DNA of 48,703 nucleotides from the NCBI GenBank assembly GCA_018004935.1, contig JAGNBF010000004.1, positions 1-48,703 of the forward strand, given 5' to 3'. The position numbers and the translations under genes are program-made. The stretch is from Chloroflexota bacterium (lineage in GTDB: Bacteria; Chloroflexota; Anaerolineae; Promineifilales; Promineifilaceae). The first letter of the stretch is position 1; each line of letters begins with the position of its first letter. The notes beneath the pieces were generated by a model, which worked only from the letters and a program-made list of their open reading frames with translations, did no database searches and was not told the DNA's origin. Shown here piece after piece: positions 30,109 through 38,903 of this stretch.

Positions 30109-33100
30109 TTACACAGCAACCCCTTCCGATTTCCGATTCAGTTCTCGAATCTCTTCCTGCAAAATAAGGTGCATAACCGTTCCCATATCCACCACCGCCG
30201 ACGAAGGGCTTGTTTCAAACATACTGACCTTATTTTCTAGAAATGGAAGCAAATATCGTTTCAATCTATTCTGGGCATTCACTGCTTCACGTCTACGGAT
30301 ATCTGGTTGTTCCTCATCTGTTGGCCCAAGTTGTTCCGTCAAATCACGAATCGCCTGGTTTATATCGCGCAAACGAACCGTGAATGGATTTTGAATATGC
30401 CCTAATGAAACACCGCGACGATTAAGTGTATCTACCAAAGTGGCAACCATTTGTGTAGCCACTCCCTGCTTTTCGATCACCTTCAGGTTGAAGTTTTGTA
30501 AAGCGTTCAGATATAAACGAGCAATCTGATCGCCCGCCCCAACATCTGTAAAACGGGGATCAATTTCCCGCACAACACGGCTTTGACTCAAAGGCAATTC
30601 CCGTTTGTTACCATTTACCATTAAGGTGAGAATAATCTCTGTCGTTTCGGCCCCTGTATCCGGATCAAAGAAAGAGCCATCTTTTATCAACCCATAACCA
30701 CAGGCCAGCGTAAAGGCCTTGATAATAGTTTCATTACTCATGGTAACAACAACTTGAGGGGATAAAGGTCGTTGCCGGTTGTTAGGATCACCTAATCCTT
30801 CAATTCGTCCTTCATAATCAGTGGCTACCTGCTCTTCTGGAAAGAGATGGATACTTTCCCGTCCCTTAAAGAGCTTGGTTCGATAATCCGGTTCACAAGC
30901 CACAAATTGATCCACTGCTTTTAACGCTACACCCCGTGCTACCTCAACAACCGTACAAGCGACTAAACTTTCAGCCCGGTTATCTACATTGAAGCCGTTA
31001 TCCCCTAAGGTTGTACCGGCTTCACTCAGGAACTTACGAGCCTGATCCGTTGCTTTCCCCACATTGAATGACACATACCGCTCGTGGAACATTTCCTTAC
31101 CATTACCCGCCGGGTTATAGCGTAAAAATGGCTCCACAATCTGTTGCGAGATGTTGACAAAATGTGAAGAGGATGTAAACATTTGACCGATCCGGTCTGC
31201 GGCCGTAACACTTTGGCGTACCACCTGGAACAGGTCTTTCACACCGACAAAAAACTTCTCGGCAATTTCTTTGGCACCTTTGGCCTCTTCCCCCCAGGTA
31301 GTAATTAGCTTGTATTGCAATGACTCGGTGTCATCGGTTCGTTGCCAGTTCATCCCCCGTTGCCCACGAACCTGCCCCATGACGCGAGGATAAACCGTAC
31401 CCCAATGGGCCCGTTGTTGATAAAGTTGTTTCTCAAACTCATCATCTGTCAGATAACGACGCACCCGAACGCGTTTCTTGGCTTCGCGGTTGTCGTTATG
31501 CTGTTGTTCCCATTTCCGTACGATTCCTTGCACTTCAGTAAAGGTAGCCTGCCAGTTTTCTAATTCCAGTGCCACCCGATCCACAATACTCAAATTGCCA
31601 TCTTTGTCTTGGTCGGCCGCTCCCAAAGCATCTAAAATATCCAACACGGTTCTAAATATCCGTTGGTGCAACACCAATTCCATTCTATGCACAAAAGCGC
31701 CCACATAAGCTTCTTGCGCCTTGATCGCATCCGCTTTACCAAAAAGAGGTTTACGTTGATCCTTGGTGTTTTGCATCCAGGTTATGCAATCGCGTACTTC
31801 TTCACTCGTCTGGCGAATACGTCCATCTAACCCAACCTCGCGATATCTCTCTTCCAACAAAACGCGAAATTTTACGAGACGGTTTTTTAGCGTTGCCACA
31901 ACACGTCGCGCATAGGGCAGACGGGCTGGCTCCAGTAGTTTGGTTTCGGGATTACGGCGATTAAGAATGTCCAATAAAGCCCCATCAAGGGCTTCAGAAA
32001 ATCGTAAGACCAACGCATCACGATAAGGGGCCAAAATCTTGTCCCATTCGCCACCCAAACGGGAGTTTTCATCATCGGGATCAAGTTGTGGTCCCAAAAA
32101 ATCATCCATGAATTGCTCACCAAAATTCGACAAACGGACATACCCTTCACCATAAACTTCCTTCTTATAATCTCCATCTCCCGAAGGGATCATATTGCCG
32201 GAAAGGTATGCCAGTGATTGGTCTAAATCCTGGTAATCTTGAGCAAAGGCACTATCAGATAAGGCAATCATGCCAAAAAGTCCTTGCCAATCCATGGCTG
32301 GGCGTTCTGGCTCTACACGACGTGTGGCGGCAATTGCTTTTTGAATTAGCCCTGGGTTTACTCGTTCTCCGATGCTATTTTGGGAGAAGACACGATCTGA
32401 TTCTTTGAGAGCCATTTGCTCCAGTTGACCTTCTTCTTTTTTATCTTTGAGAGGCAGGAATTGTTCTCCCAACATCTCTTGCAAAAACCGATAGGTAAAA
32501 CTCTCGATCACATCGGCTACCGGGAAAATATAGGTCATCACATTAAAGCCACTATAAATCCAGCCTTCACCTTTGTCGTAATGTAAACCGGCATTGGAAC
32601 GCAACGTGGCTAAGGCATCGCCCAGACTTTGATCAACATGAGCCATCACAAAATCAGCCACAGCCGGAAATACACCCCGCATGGGATTACCTGTTAATGC
32701 TGTATCCGAACTGGCACTACGGCTGGCCGTATCTACAAGATAAACATGATCCATAGGCTGATTCGTACTCCAGGTGATGGAGCGAATATCTAAGCCATAA
32801 CGAATCATGTAGGGGAATTGATTGCTGTGGACACGATTAAAGCGATCCAATTCACGAAGCGCGGCATAAGAATTGGGTTTGAGATTCGTGGGATCGTCCA
32901 TCGTACTGGTGTACGAGCTGAACGCATCAGGTAACACGATGATTCCGGATACATCTATGGACTGCCAGTTATTGTTAGAATGAATAGCATGACGCACCAG
33001 ATTGGCTACATCAATAAAAAAGCCAGAGCCTGTTCCACCGGCCACAGAGCCAATAATGAAGACCATCCGTTTGCTCTTTTCAATGTCAACCGTATCAACG

Positions 33101-33579
33101 GGGCGATCGTCATCATCCGGATTTCCATACATACGACGTATCGCCGCCTCGATTGAATCATAAACCGGGGAAGACCATTTCTGGTATAAGGCAGTCCGAC
33201 CGATGGGGCGACGTTGTTGAGCACCACCACGAATGTCACGTTCTGTTTGGGTCAGGATACGTTCCAGTTTTTCTTTTTCCATCCAGTACATATAGGGGGC
33301 GGTGCGGCCGCTGGCAATATCAGCAAAAATCGTATCCATCGTAATGCCGGGCGGGCTAACCACATGCCTGAATTCTGGTTCTCTTCCTCGTTTATCAAAC
33401 TGTGGTTCAAGCCGAACACCGGCGAATTTATCCACTTCACGAAGATCATCCGTATCCAAAGACAACAACACCACATTATCCGGCGTCTGCCCGTAGGTTT
33501 CGATCAGACGTTCTTTCAGTACCGTCAGGGCCGCCTTACCGGACCCTCCTACACCAATCGCTAACATTCGTTTCGGCAT
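30109..33579 (-). CDS. Tubulin/FtsZ-like GTPase (Tubulin_2-type), 1156 aa
   Basis: ATG at 33579 is chosen because GGAGG lies eight bases upstream (a TTG at 33594 is in frame). The N-terminal 350 residues carry tubulin-superfamily marks: MLAIGVGGSGKAAL at the start (first GTP-contact loop, compare FtsZ GVGGxGxNAV), LLSLDTDDLREV (compare NTDxxxL), and SVAGGTGSGF, the tubulin signature loop GGTG(S/T)G that holds phosphate. NSYAALRELDRF follows, a stretch I associate with the Pfam Tubulin_2 family. The other 800 residues are helical and charged, with no TM helix, and unlike FtsZ (350-400 residues). Known relatives were predicted by Makarova and Koonin to act with VWA proteins in membrane remodelling; here the next gene upstream is a VWA protein, 23 bp away. 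Polymer formation is inference. Confidence 0.88.
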   Translation of the reverse strand: MPKRMLAIGVGGSGKAALTVLKERLIETYGQTPDNVVLLSLDTDDLREVDKFAGVRLEPQFDKRGREPEFRHVVSPPGITMDTIFADIASGRTAPYMYWMEKEKLERILTQTERDIRGGAQQRRPIGRTALYQKWSSPVYDSIEAAIRRMYGNPDDDDRPVDTVDIEKSKRMVFIIGSVAGGTGSGFFIDVANLVRHAIHSNNNWQSIDVSGIIVLPDAFSSYTSTMDDPTNLKPNSYAALRELDRFNRVHSNQFPYMIRYGLDIRSITWSTNQPMDHVYLVDTASRSASSDTALTGNPMRGVFPAVADFVMAHVDQSLGDALATLRSNAGLHYDKGEGWIYSGFNVMTYIFPVADVIESFTYRFLQEMLGEQFLPLKDKKEEGQLEQMALKESDRVFSQNSIGERVNPGLIQKAIAATRRVEPERPAMDWQGLFGMIALSDSAFAQDYQDLDQSLAYLSGNMIPSGDGDYKKEVYGEGYVRLSNFGEQFMDDFLGPQLDPDDENSRLGGEWDKILAPYRDALVLRFSEALDGALLDILNRRNPETKLLEPARLPYARRVVATLKNRLVKFRVLLEERYREVGLDGRIRQTSEEVRDCITWMQNTKDQRKPLFGKADAIKAQEAYVGAFVHRMELVLHQRIFRTVLDILDALGAADQDKDGNLSIVDRVALELENWQATFTEVQGIVRKWEQQHNDNREAKKRVRVRRYLTDDEFEKQLYQQRAHWGTVYPRVMGQVRGQRGMNWQRTDDTESLQYKLITTWGEEAKGAKEIAEKFFVGVKDLFQVVRQSVTAADRIGQMFTSSSHFVNISQQIVEPFLRYNPAGNGKEMFHERYVSFNVGKATDQARKFLSEAGTTLGDNGFNVDNRAESLVACTVVEVARGVALKAVDQFVACEPDYRTKLFKGRESIHLFPEEQVATDYEGRIEGLGDPNNRQRPLSPQVVVTMSNETIIKAFTLACGYGLIKDGSFFDPDTGAETTEIILTLMVNGNKRELPLSQSRVVREIDPRFTDVGAGDQIARLYLNALQNFNLKVIEKQGVATQMVATLVDTLNRRGVSLGHIQNPFTVRLRDINQAIRDLTEQLGPTDEEQPDIRRREAVNAQNRLKRYLLPFLENKVSMFETSPSSAVVDMGTVMHLILQEEIRELNRKSEGVAV

Positions 33580-33602
33580 CTTGGTATCCTCCAAATCTTA
33601 GA

Positions 33603-36095
33603 TCAATTTCTTCCAGTAGGTTTTGTAGGTCTCGTAGGTCTGGGTGCCCCAGATGAGCCTGTTTTCTGCTCAGCAACGCTCACTATCAAAACAACATCAT
33701 CGTTACTTGTAGTAAATTCTTCTTTTTGTTCCGAAGAAACATTTCTCCCCCCAGTTCCAATCGCCTTCCCCTTATCATCGGTCTTGTAAACCCTGACACG
33801 GCCTGTACTTTCCCGTGTAACCACATACTCAAATGGCTTTAAACCCGCCACTTGAACCACCGCCTTTTTATCACTTCCAATCGTGATCTCTCGTTTGCGT
33901 TTATCTATTCCTGCCTGCTGTAAATTGCGGCTGGGTTCCAATTTTCCACCCCTTTTTACCTCCAAAGAAGCTTTGGGTGGTTTGTTCATCCGGACATTGA
34001 TGAATGGAATCAAGTAAAAAACTAAAAAGGCTCCAAAACTCAATGCGAGTAACGCCAATACAACCCAAACCCACCATGGTATAGGACACCAATCAAGCCC
34101 AGCAATTCCAGGTACATTTACACATTGATCAACCAAATCGTTACCACCATCTTGATCACTATCAGGAATAGGGGTAGGGGTTGGCGTAGGGGTTGGTGTT
34201 GGCACAAGAGTAGCAGTTGGAGAAGGAGTAGGAGTGGCGGTACAGGGGGGCGCCTGTATCTGCGCGACAACATTTTGCTGCGATTGAACAGGATATCCTT
34301 CTAACGTTTGTGCAACTAAACTTACTATCCATGACGCATCGGCTCCCGTTGAACAGGTTAAACTTGCCAATAACGGTACACATAAATCTGTTACATCAGC
34401 ACTAAAAGTACCTGTGGCAATTTCACCCAACAGAATTTCCTGCGATCCGTCAAAAAGGCGCACCCGCATTGTTGTCGGGTCACTGTATTCATAATCCCCA
34501 ATGTTCACTTCAATCTCAGTAACCTGTCCGGTCGCACAAGTTATGGGAGTCACCTGATCGATGTACGCCCCCCGCCCCACATCTACAAACAGCCGCGATG
34601 TAGCGATTGGGCTATAAGTAACTAGTGGAGATTCGGTTGAGCCGCCTCTAATTTCAGAAGCACCGGCCTCAAGAACAAAAGTGAAACGATTTATGCCTTC
34701 CAAAGAACCAGTATATGTACTGGCATAGTCATAAAGAATCTGATAAGTCCCGCTTCCATCGGGAACAATATCACTAGGAATACGTAATTCAGACTCACTA
34801 CCATCAGGATGTAATACTTTGCCTGTGAGTGGTTGAGGGTCAAAAATTATGTTGTTGTTCTTATCCAGCAGGTTAAACCGAATTATTAAACTTTTAACTG
34901 GTGATTGACGATTAAGCGCCAGGTAAACATTGGGAACGCCTACATCTACCAAGGTAACTTCTGGTTCTAAAAAATTGAACCGATAAGCATCTCGCAAATC
35001 AATAAAGACGGAAACCGGTTTATCAGACTCAATTTGCCAAAAATCATCTTTCAAATCAAAAACCCCATCCCCATTACTGTCCCAATCTAATCTTTCCGAA
35101 CTAACAACAATTGTTTCCCAGGGATTAGCCGGATCGTTATAGTGATCTACCCCAATATCACTATCTGATATGGCATTTCCTTTGGGATCAGTAATTAACA
35201 CATTTCCTCGTGGTAAAGAAAGATCAGCTCCGTGGTCAATTTTGATTACCAGGCGTTGCACATATTGACCGACAAAAACTTTTAACGGTTCACCTGGGGC
35301 CACTGGCAAGCCAGGTGTGGAGGCTGTATTTTGCAACTGAGAAATAATCTCATTGTATGTTTCATCAATTTGTGCGGCATCTTCAATCAAGTAAACAAAA
35401 ATCTGATCGTTTTCGTTTCGTATGTCTTGCCAAAAATTTATGTATTCATCGTACAGCGTTATATAATCCCCCCCTTCATTACCCTTCAAAAGCATAATGA
35501 ATAAAGGTATATCGGGATTGTTTTCGACTATCTGACCAATTTCAGTTCGGGAATCAGATAGGGGATCTACACCGCTAAAATCTGACTTATCGGGAATGCC
35601 ATCAGTAATCAAAACAACCGCGGGTAAATTTGTGGGTCTACGGTTTGGTGAAGTTCGTAAAGTCTCATATGCAAGAGTTAATGCTTCAGCCATATCTGTA
35701 TAGGGTATGGGAGCAGGAGCAGCAATGATACGAGCCCAATTCCCTCTTGTTGTATCAGTCAATGGCTGCAACGGAGCAATCACTCTTGCCGTATCACCAA
35801 ATTCAATAATCCCTACCTGATATTCACTCTCATTTGTTTCACCTTGCCCTAATGCAGACAAAAAGAGATTTGTCCCATGAATCCGCAGGTTACCAGCATC
35901 ATTTCCCGGGGGCGAATAACAAACATCCTCTGGAGCTACCCCAACAGGAAACATACTGCAAGAATTATCTAAAACCACCATCATATCTATAGGTCGGCGC
36001 AAATCATCGGCTGATTGAGCTAGCCCAGGCAAAAAAGAAACCAGCAGTGTCAAGAAGAGTATGCCGAAGATCATTCGACCTTTTTGATTTTTCAT
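33603..36095 (-). CDS. VWA receptor with Ca-binding-like motifs, TM helix and FHA-like tail
   Basis: About 830 residues. ATG at 36095 is preferred (AGGT nine bases upstream, and a canonical signal peptide follows); ATG at 36113 is in frame. After the signal peptide (about 1-27) comes a VWA domain with MIDAS DNSCSM at D43 and strand VVLITDGIPDKSD. Beta-sandwich segments follow. DSNGDGVFDLKDDF (about 339-352) resembles an EF-hand-like Ca loop, and after a PTPTPT linker DSDQDGGNDLVDQC (about 645-658) resembles a thrombospondin type-3 repeat. A TM helix lies at about 674-700. The cytosolic tail (about 730-805; REITIGSDKKAVVQV, VVTRESTGRVRVYK) has the look of an FHA domain, which binds phosphothreonine and would suit the kinase-like neighbour. 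It precedes the tubulin-like gene by 23 bp. FHA assignment is tentative. Confidence 0.85.
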   Translation of the reverse strand: MKNQKGRMIFGILFLTLLVSFLPGLAQSADDLRRPIDMMVVLDNSCSMFPVGVAPEDVCYSPPGNDAGNLRIHGTNLFLSALGQGETNESEYQVGIIEFGDTARVIAPLQPLTDTTRGNWARIIAAPAPIPYTDMAEALTLAYETLRTSPNRRPTNLPAVVLITDGIPDKSDFSGVDPLSDSRTEIGQIVENNPDIPLFIMLLKGNEGGDYITLYDEYINFWQDIRNENDQIFVYLIEDAAQIDETYNEIISQLQNTASTPGLPVAPGEPLKVFVGQYVQRLVIKIDHGADLSLPRGNVLITDPKGNAISDSDIGVDHYNDPANPWETIVVSSERLDWDSNGDGVFDLKDDFWQIESDKPVSVFIDLRDAYRFNFLEPEVTLVDVGVPNVYLALNRQSPVKSLIIRFNLLDKNNNIIFDPQPLTGKVLHPDGSESELRIPSDIVPDGSGTYQILYDYASTYTGSLEGINRFTFVLEAGASEIRGGSTESPLVTYSPIATSRLFVDVGRGAYIDQVTPITCATGQVTEIEVNIGDYEYSDPTTMRVRLFDGSQEILLGEIATGTFSADVTDLCVPLLASLTCSTGADASWIVSLVAQTLEGYPVQSQQNVVAQIQAPPCTATPTPSPTATLVPTPTPTPTPTPIPDSDQDGGNDLVDQCVNVPGIAGLDWCPIPWWVWVVLALLALSFGAFLVFYLIPFINVRMNKPPKASLEVKRGGKLEPSRNLQQAGIDKRKREITIGSDKKAVVQVAGLKPFEYVVTRESTGRVRVYKTDDKGKAIGTGGRNVSSEQKEEFTTSNDDVVLIVSVAEQKTGSSGAPRPTRPTKPTGRN

Positions 36096-36119
36096 TGTTA
36101 CATTACCTATCATTGGTGA

Positions 36120-36140
36120 TTTGTATAATGCATGTACAAA
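36120..36140. promoter_or_regulatory. Candidate operator: TTTGTA-N9-TACAAA inverted repeat
   Basis: A 6-bp inverted repeat with a 9-bp AT-rich spacer lies between the HTH gene and the VWA-tubulin gene train, 24 bp before the chosen VWA start. The spacing would fit a dimeric repressor site, perhaps for the HTH protein encoded just upstream, but no second copy was found. Confidence 0.3.
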
Positions 36141-36168
36141 AACTACCGGTTGGCTTAACCTGAATAAG

Positions 36169-36384
36169 TTATCCCTGTTTACTTGGTAGGAGCATGTTTT
36201 GTTCTATTTTGGTTTCAGCCAGCCATTTATCTAGCCCTTTCCGCGAAAAGCGCCAATTTCCTCCCAGTTTCCGTCCCGGTAGTGAACCTTTCTTCACCAA
36301 TCGGTATACCGTTGATTCAGCCAAACGCAGGTAGTCTGCTACTTCTTTGACAGTCATCACTTCATCTGGAGTCATTTCATTCAT
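36169..36384 (-). CDS. Excisionase/MerR-type HTH DNA-binding protein
   Basis: 71 residues; ATG at 36384 has GGGAG at good spacing (ATG at 36411 is in frame but lacks one). The core VMTVKEVADYLRLAESTVYRLVKKGSLPGRKLGGNWRF is split here in sense: helix-turn-helix (VKEVADYLRL, STVYRLVKKG) followed by a wing (PGRKLGGNW) and a final helix ending DKWLAE. This is the HTH_17/excisionase family, which includes phage excisionases and small transcription regulators. It is the first gene of the long minus-strand train, 73 bp before the VWA gene, so it may regulate the train. No integrase is present, so a recombination role is unlikely here. Confidence 0.85.
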   Translation of the reverse strand: MNEMTPDEVMTVKEVADYLRLAESTVYRLVKKGSLPGRKLGGNWRFSRKGLDKWLAETKIEQNMLLPSKQG

Positions 36385-36411
36385 TGGTTCACTCCCTGTA
36401 TTAGCAAGCAT

Positions 36412-36928
36412 TTGAAATTAGCCCGGGGTGGCGTGCAACCTCATACAGAATTACTTATGCCCGTTAAAAACAGAAATCTTTCCCTTTTAGTCATTTTTGG
36501 TACTAAAGATTATTATTTGGTGTCCATCAGCAGGCGTGTGCGCTGGAACGCTTTTTCCATCATCCATTGATTATTTATAGCCTTTGCTCCTGTTTTCTTA
36601 CCCACGCTTACTAGGAATATCGGATTCTGTTTTTTCTTGTTTCTTTTCGCTTTTCCCTCTTATAATTCGCCCGTTTATTATCCGTGCCATCCAGTCCCTT
36701 GTTCTTTTCACCTCAAATGGAGTTATTAGCTCCACGATCATGACTGGAGTGGTTTTGTTTGGTCTTATCTGAATATAGGCTCTACGGGAGTTCATTGGGC
36801 TAACATCTAAAGTAGAGAAGGTAGAGATGTTTTTAAAATGATTGCTACCAGATGTGCCAATTTGCCCTGTAAAATTCCAAAGAACCCTTAAAAATTTGTC
36901 GCCTGGAGTTGAGGAGGTTGACGTGAAG
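36412..36928. other. Intergenic region between divergent HTH and sigma-like genes
   Basis: About 517 bp, AT-rich and T-rich around 36625-36665. It must hold the promoters for both flanking genes, but no convincing -35/-10 pair stood out. A minus-strand frame ending at 36598 could give a short basic protein of about 65 residues from an ATG near 36794 (MNSRRAYIQIRPNK), without a ribosome-binding site; I do not call it a gene. Confidence 0.5.
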
Positions 36929-37687
36929 ATGGATCGGCAGGAATTTATGGAAGAGGTGAACCGTGCTCTTGAAGCTGTAGCCCAAAAACATGGCGTATTG
37001 TTTGCCAACCAGATTCGCCCAATTGTCGAGGCCAATAGGGTGAAGGAACGGCTGGATCATTTTCTGGAAGGAGATTCAACTAAAACTATTAGTGATTATG
37101 TCTGGTTGATCGTAGAGGGTTATTTAAAATGGCATGACTGTGTTTTTCAAATACAACAGGTAAGGTCAGATGATGTATGGGAACTTCTGGCAGTGAAAAT
37201 AGAGCAATGGGCTTATCATTTTCTTGTGCGTAAAGGATTACATCCCGGGAAAGAAACACAAAAAATAGCTCAAGATTATGCCAGTGAAGCGGCGGTTGCT
37301 ATCTTACAAGCTCATTTTACCTATGACACGGATCTGGATGCCTGGCTCCAACAAATTGTTATTTATACATGCTGTAATCAAACAGAAATTTGGAAGAGAC
37401 AACAAGAGCTTGAAAAAAAGCTGGCTCAAGCCCTGAAAAATGAGAGACCCCTAAAAACTGGTGGGGACGGCATTGAACATCATGTATCCTCTCAGGAAGA
37501 AGCCGATGTGCTCAATCAGGCTATTCAGCAGTTAAAAAATCCTAAAATGCGCCAGGTGGTTTGGTTGCGCTATTATGGGGAGCTTTCGTCACAGGAAATT
37601 GCTCAGGCGATTGGTTCTAGTTATCGTTACGTGGACAAGTTGCATTGGCAAGCAAAGCACAAACTGGGAAAGATTTTGGGAGGTTAA
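36929..37687 (+). CDS. Sigma-70-family (ECF-like) sigma factor
   Basis: 252 residues from ATG at 36929; GAGGAGG lies about 11 bases upstream and an in-frame GTG at 36923 is equally possible. A 100-residue N-terminal extension without recognised domain precedes a region-2-like helix set (about 112-170: HPGKETQKIAQDYASEAAVAILQAH is the front half, with TDLDAWLQQIVIYTCCNQ after it). Region 4 is clear near the C-terminus: LNQAIQQLKNPKMRQVVWLRYYG, then the HTH LSSQEIAQAIGSS-YRYVDKLHWQAKHKL. ECF-type sigma factors direct RNA polymerase to a small regulon, usually held back by an adjacent anti-sigma protein; the next gene, 8 bp on, is the obvious partner candidate. Function is strongly suggested by region 4; the regulon is unknown. 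Confidence 0.8.
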   Translation: MDRQEFMEEVNRALEAVAQKHGVLFANQIRPIVEANRVKERLDHFLEGDSTKTISDYVWLIVEGYLKWHDCVFQIQQVRSDDVWELLAVKIEQWAYHFLVRKGLHPGKETQKIAQDYASEAAVAILQAHFTYDTDLDAWLQQIVIYTCCNQTEIWKRQQELEKKLAQALKNERPLKTGGDGIEHHVSSQEEADVLNQAIQQLKNPKMRQVVWLRYYGELSSQEIAQAIGSSYRYVDKLHWQAKHKLGKILGG

Positions 37688-37695
37688 GGGTATAT

Positions 37696-38457
37696 ATGGA
37701 TGAAGGTTTGGCAAAAAATAAGCCGAGCCGTAGTACAGGGTGGCAAGAAAGGTTGATGGCCCTGCCATCAGGTCAGTCTGAAATCCCGGCTCCAGAGGAT
37801 ATGGCGATGCTTTCATTCATGGTATCTGCGGCTTATCAAGGAATTGATATTGCAGTTCGTTACCCCACGTTTTATAGCAAGTTACAGACTAATCAAAAGT
37901 TACGAGAGCATTTCTTGGATGCACTTGATTTGATAGAGCATAGCAAGGCTGGAACACTCACCCCCTTACCCGGCCCGCCGCGCCGCGATTTGAGTTTTCT
38001 CCATAAGACAAAAACGAAACCTATTATTGAGCAAAATTCAAAACAGGAATGGCGTACTACCTGGAAACAAACGAGCAGGCAGATACAGCATCTTTTGTCA
38101 AAACCAGAAATGTCTTACCGGGGAGAAGATGATTGGTATGAAAGTGATTGGGGCTTGTTATTGCGTGATCATGTGAAAATAGGTCACTTGAACGTGGAAA
38201 TTATTTTAGAAGCAACCGTGAACGAAGAAGGTGGCTATGCCCCTTCATTGACAGTTATGCCATTAGATGAAGATTCGTCTCTCCCCTCACTAAATGCCAG
38301 CTTGAATTGGGGCGATTATCAAGAAAAGGTTATGCTGGATGCCCGCGGCCGCGCTACTTTCCCCCCTCTCCCTCTCACCACCTTCTACGACCCGGCCCAT
38401 AACCTGATCACCGCTGACCTGCATTTCAGCCTCGAATCCATCGCCAGTCCAGCTTAA
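37696..38457 (+). CDS. Hypothetical sigma-factor partner with C-terminal beta domain
   Basis: 253 residues from ATG at 37696, preceded by AAGGG; an overlapping longer frame from 37645 is unlikely. It starts 8 bp after the sigma-like gene, so the two are almost surely co-expressed. The N-terminal half is polar and helical (PEDMAMLSFMVSAAYQGIDIAV, LREHFLDALDLIEH). The C-terminal 90 residues look like a beta-sandwich (LNVEIILEATVNEEGG, then YQEKVMLDARGRATFPPLPL), the pattern of carboxypeptidase-regulatory-like domains. There is no TM helix and no zinc-finger CxxC, so it is not a classical membrane anti-sigma factor. A cytosolic regulator of the sigma factor is a guess from position. A GCGGCCGC site encodes part of RGRA near its end. 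Confidence 0.65.
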   Translation: MDEGLAKNKPSRSTGWQERLMALPSGQSEIPAPEDMAMLSFMVSAAYQGIDIAVRYPTFYSKLQTNQKLREHFLDALDLIEHSKAGTLTPLPGPPRRDLSFLHKTKTKPIIEQNSKQEWRTTWKQTSRQIQHLLSKPEMSYRGEDDWYESDWGLLLRDHVKIGHLNVEIILEATVNEEGGYAPSLTVMPLDEDSSLPSLNASLNWGDYQEKVMLDARGRATFPPLPLTTFYDPAHNLITADLHFSLESIASPA

Positions 38458-38903
38458 TCCCCAGCTTCAAATTTTGGTCTGGATGCGCCCTTCGTCTGCT
38501 CTGGTAGATAAGGTTGAGTTTTTTTCCCTTTTGGCTTTACCCATGTGGTGATTTCCCGCGGCCGCATCCCCTCCCACCTGTTCATCTCCGTCCCCTGCTC
38601 CTCACACGGCTCCCAGCTTGATACATTGCCCACCGAAACCGTTGTTTATCGTTCCCTAGTTCCACCGCTTATCGTGGTCTTGACATTGGGGTCAACGATA
38701 TTCAGCGGTTGCCCCGCCGCACTGACCCGCACAAAGGCCAATGATGTTTGATAATAGAACCTGGCGATGGTATAACTTTCAAACATTACCAGCCAGTTAC
38801 TACCGTTCCAGGCTACCGGGGGGTTCTCTTGAGAGGCCAGTGCGGCCGCAATCTACTCGCTGTTTTCATCCTTCTTGGTGCGCATCCCGCCCATGGGCAA
38901 CTC
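38458..38903. other. Gene-poor region with three GCGGCCGC sites and a protein remnant
   Basis: About 446 bp between the convergent sigma-partner gene and the hydrogenase protease gene. It contains the decayed fragment annotated separately and octamers at 38558 and 38842 (a third, 38950, lies just inside the protease gene). No clear terminator hairpin was seen. Confidence 0.5.
38646..38852 (-). pseudogene. Remnant of a secreted beta-propeller-type protein
   Basis: On the minus strand the frame between TAG (38853-38855) and TAA (38646-38648) is open for 68 codons with no start. It contains NPPVAWNGSNWLVMFESY and, 25 residues later, VRVSAAGQPLN. That is the recurring blade pattern P-x-VAWNGSN(Y/W)LVV...RVSxxGxxL known from secreted bacterial beta-propeller repeats. 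Nothing recognisable continues on either side, so this is read as a single surviving blade of a lost gene. Confidence 0.45.

Noticed and set aside
36169-36384. Prophage or integrative element marked by an excisionase
   Set aside because: No integrase, att repeats or phage genes nearby; this HTH family also contains ordinary regulators.
36598-37035. Minus-strand frame of 145 codons overlapping the sigma-like gene start
   Set aside because: Over half is antisense to a better-supported gene, and no ribosome-binding site precedes either possible start.
38545-38751. Plus-strand frame of 68 codons in the gap before the protease gene
   Set aside because: No ribosome-binding site and no family likeness; the opposite strand carries a recognisable propeller blade over part of it.
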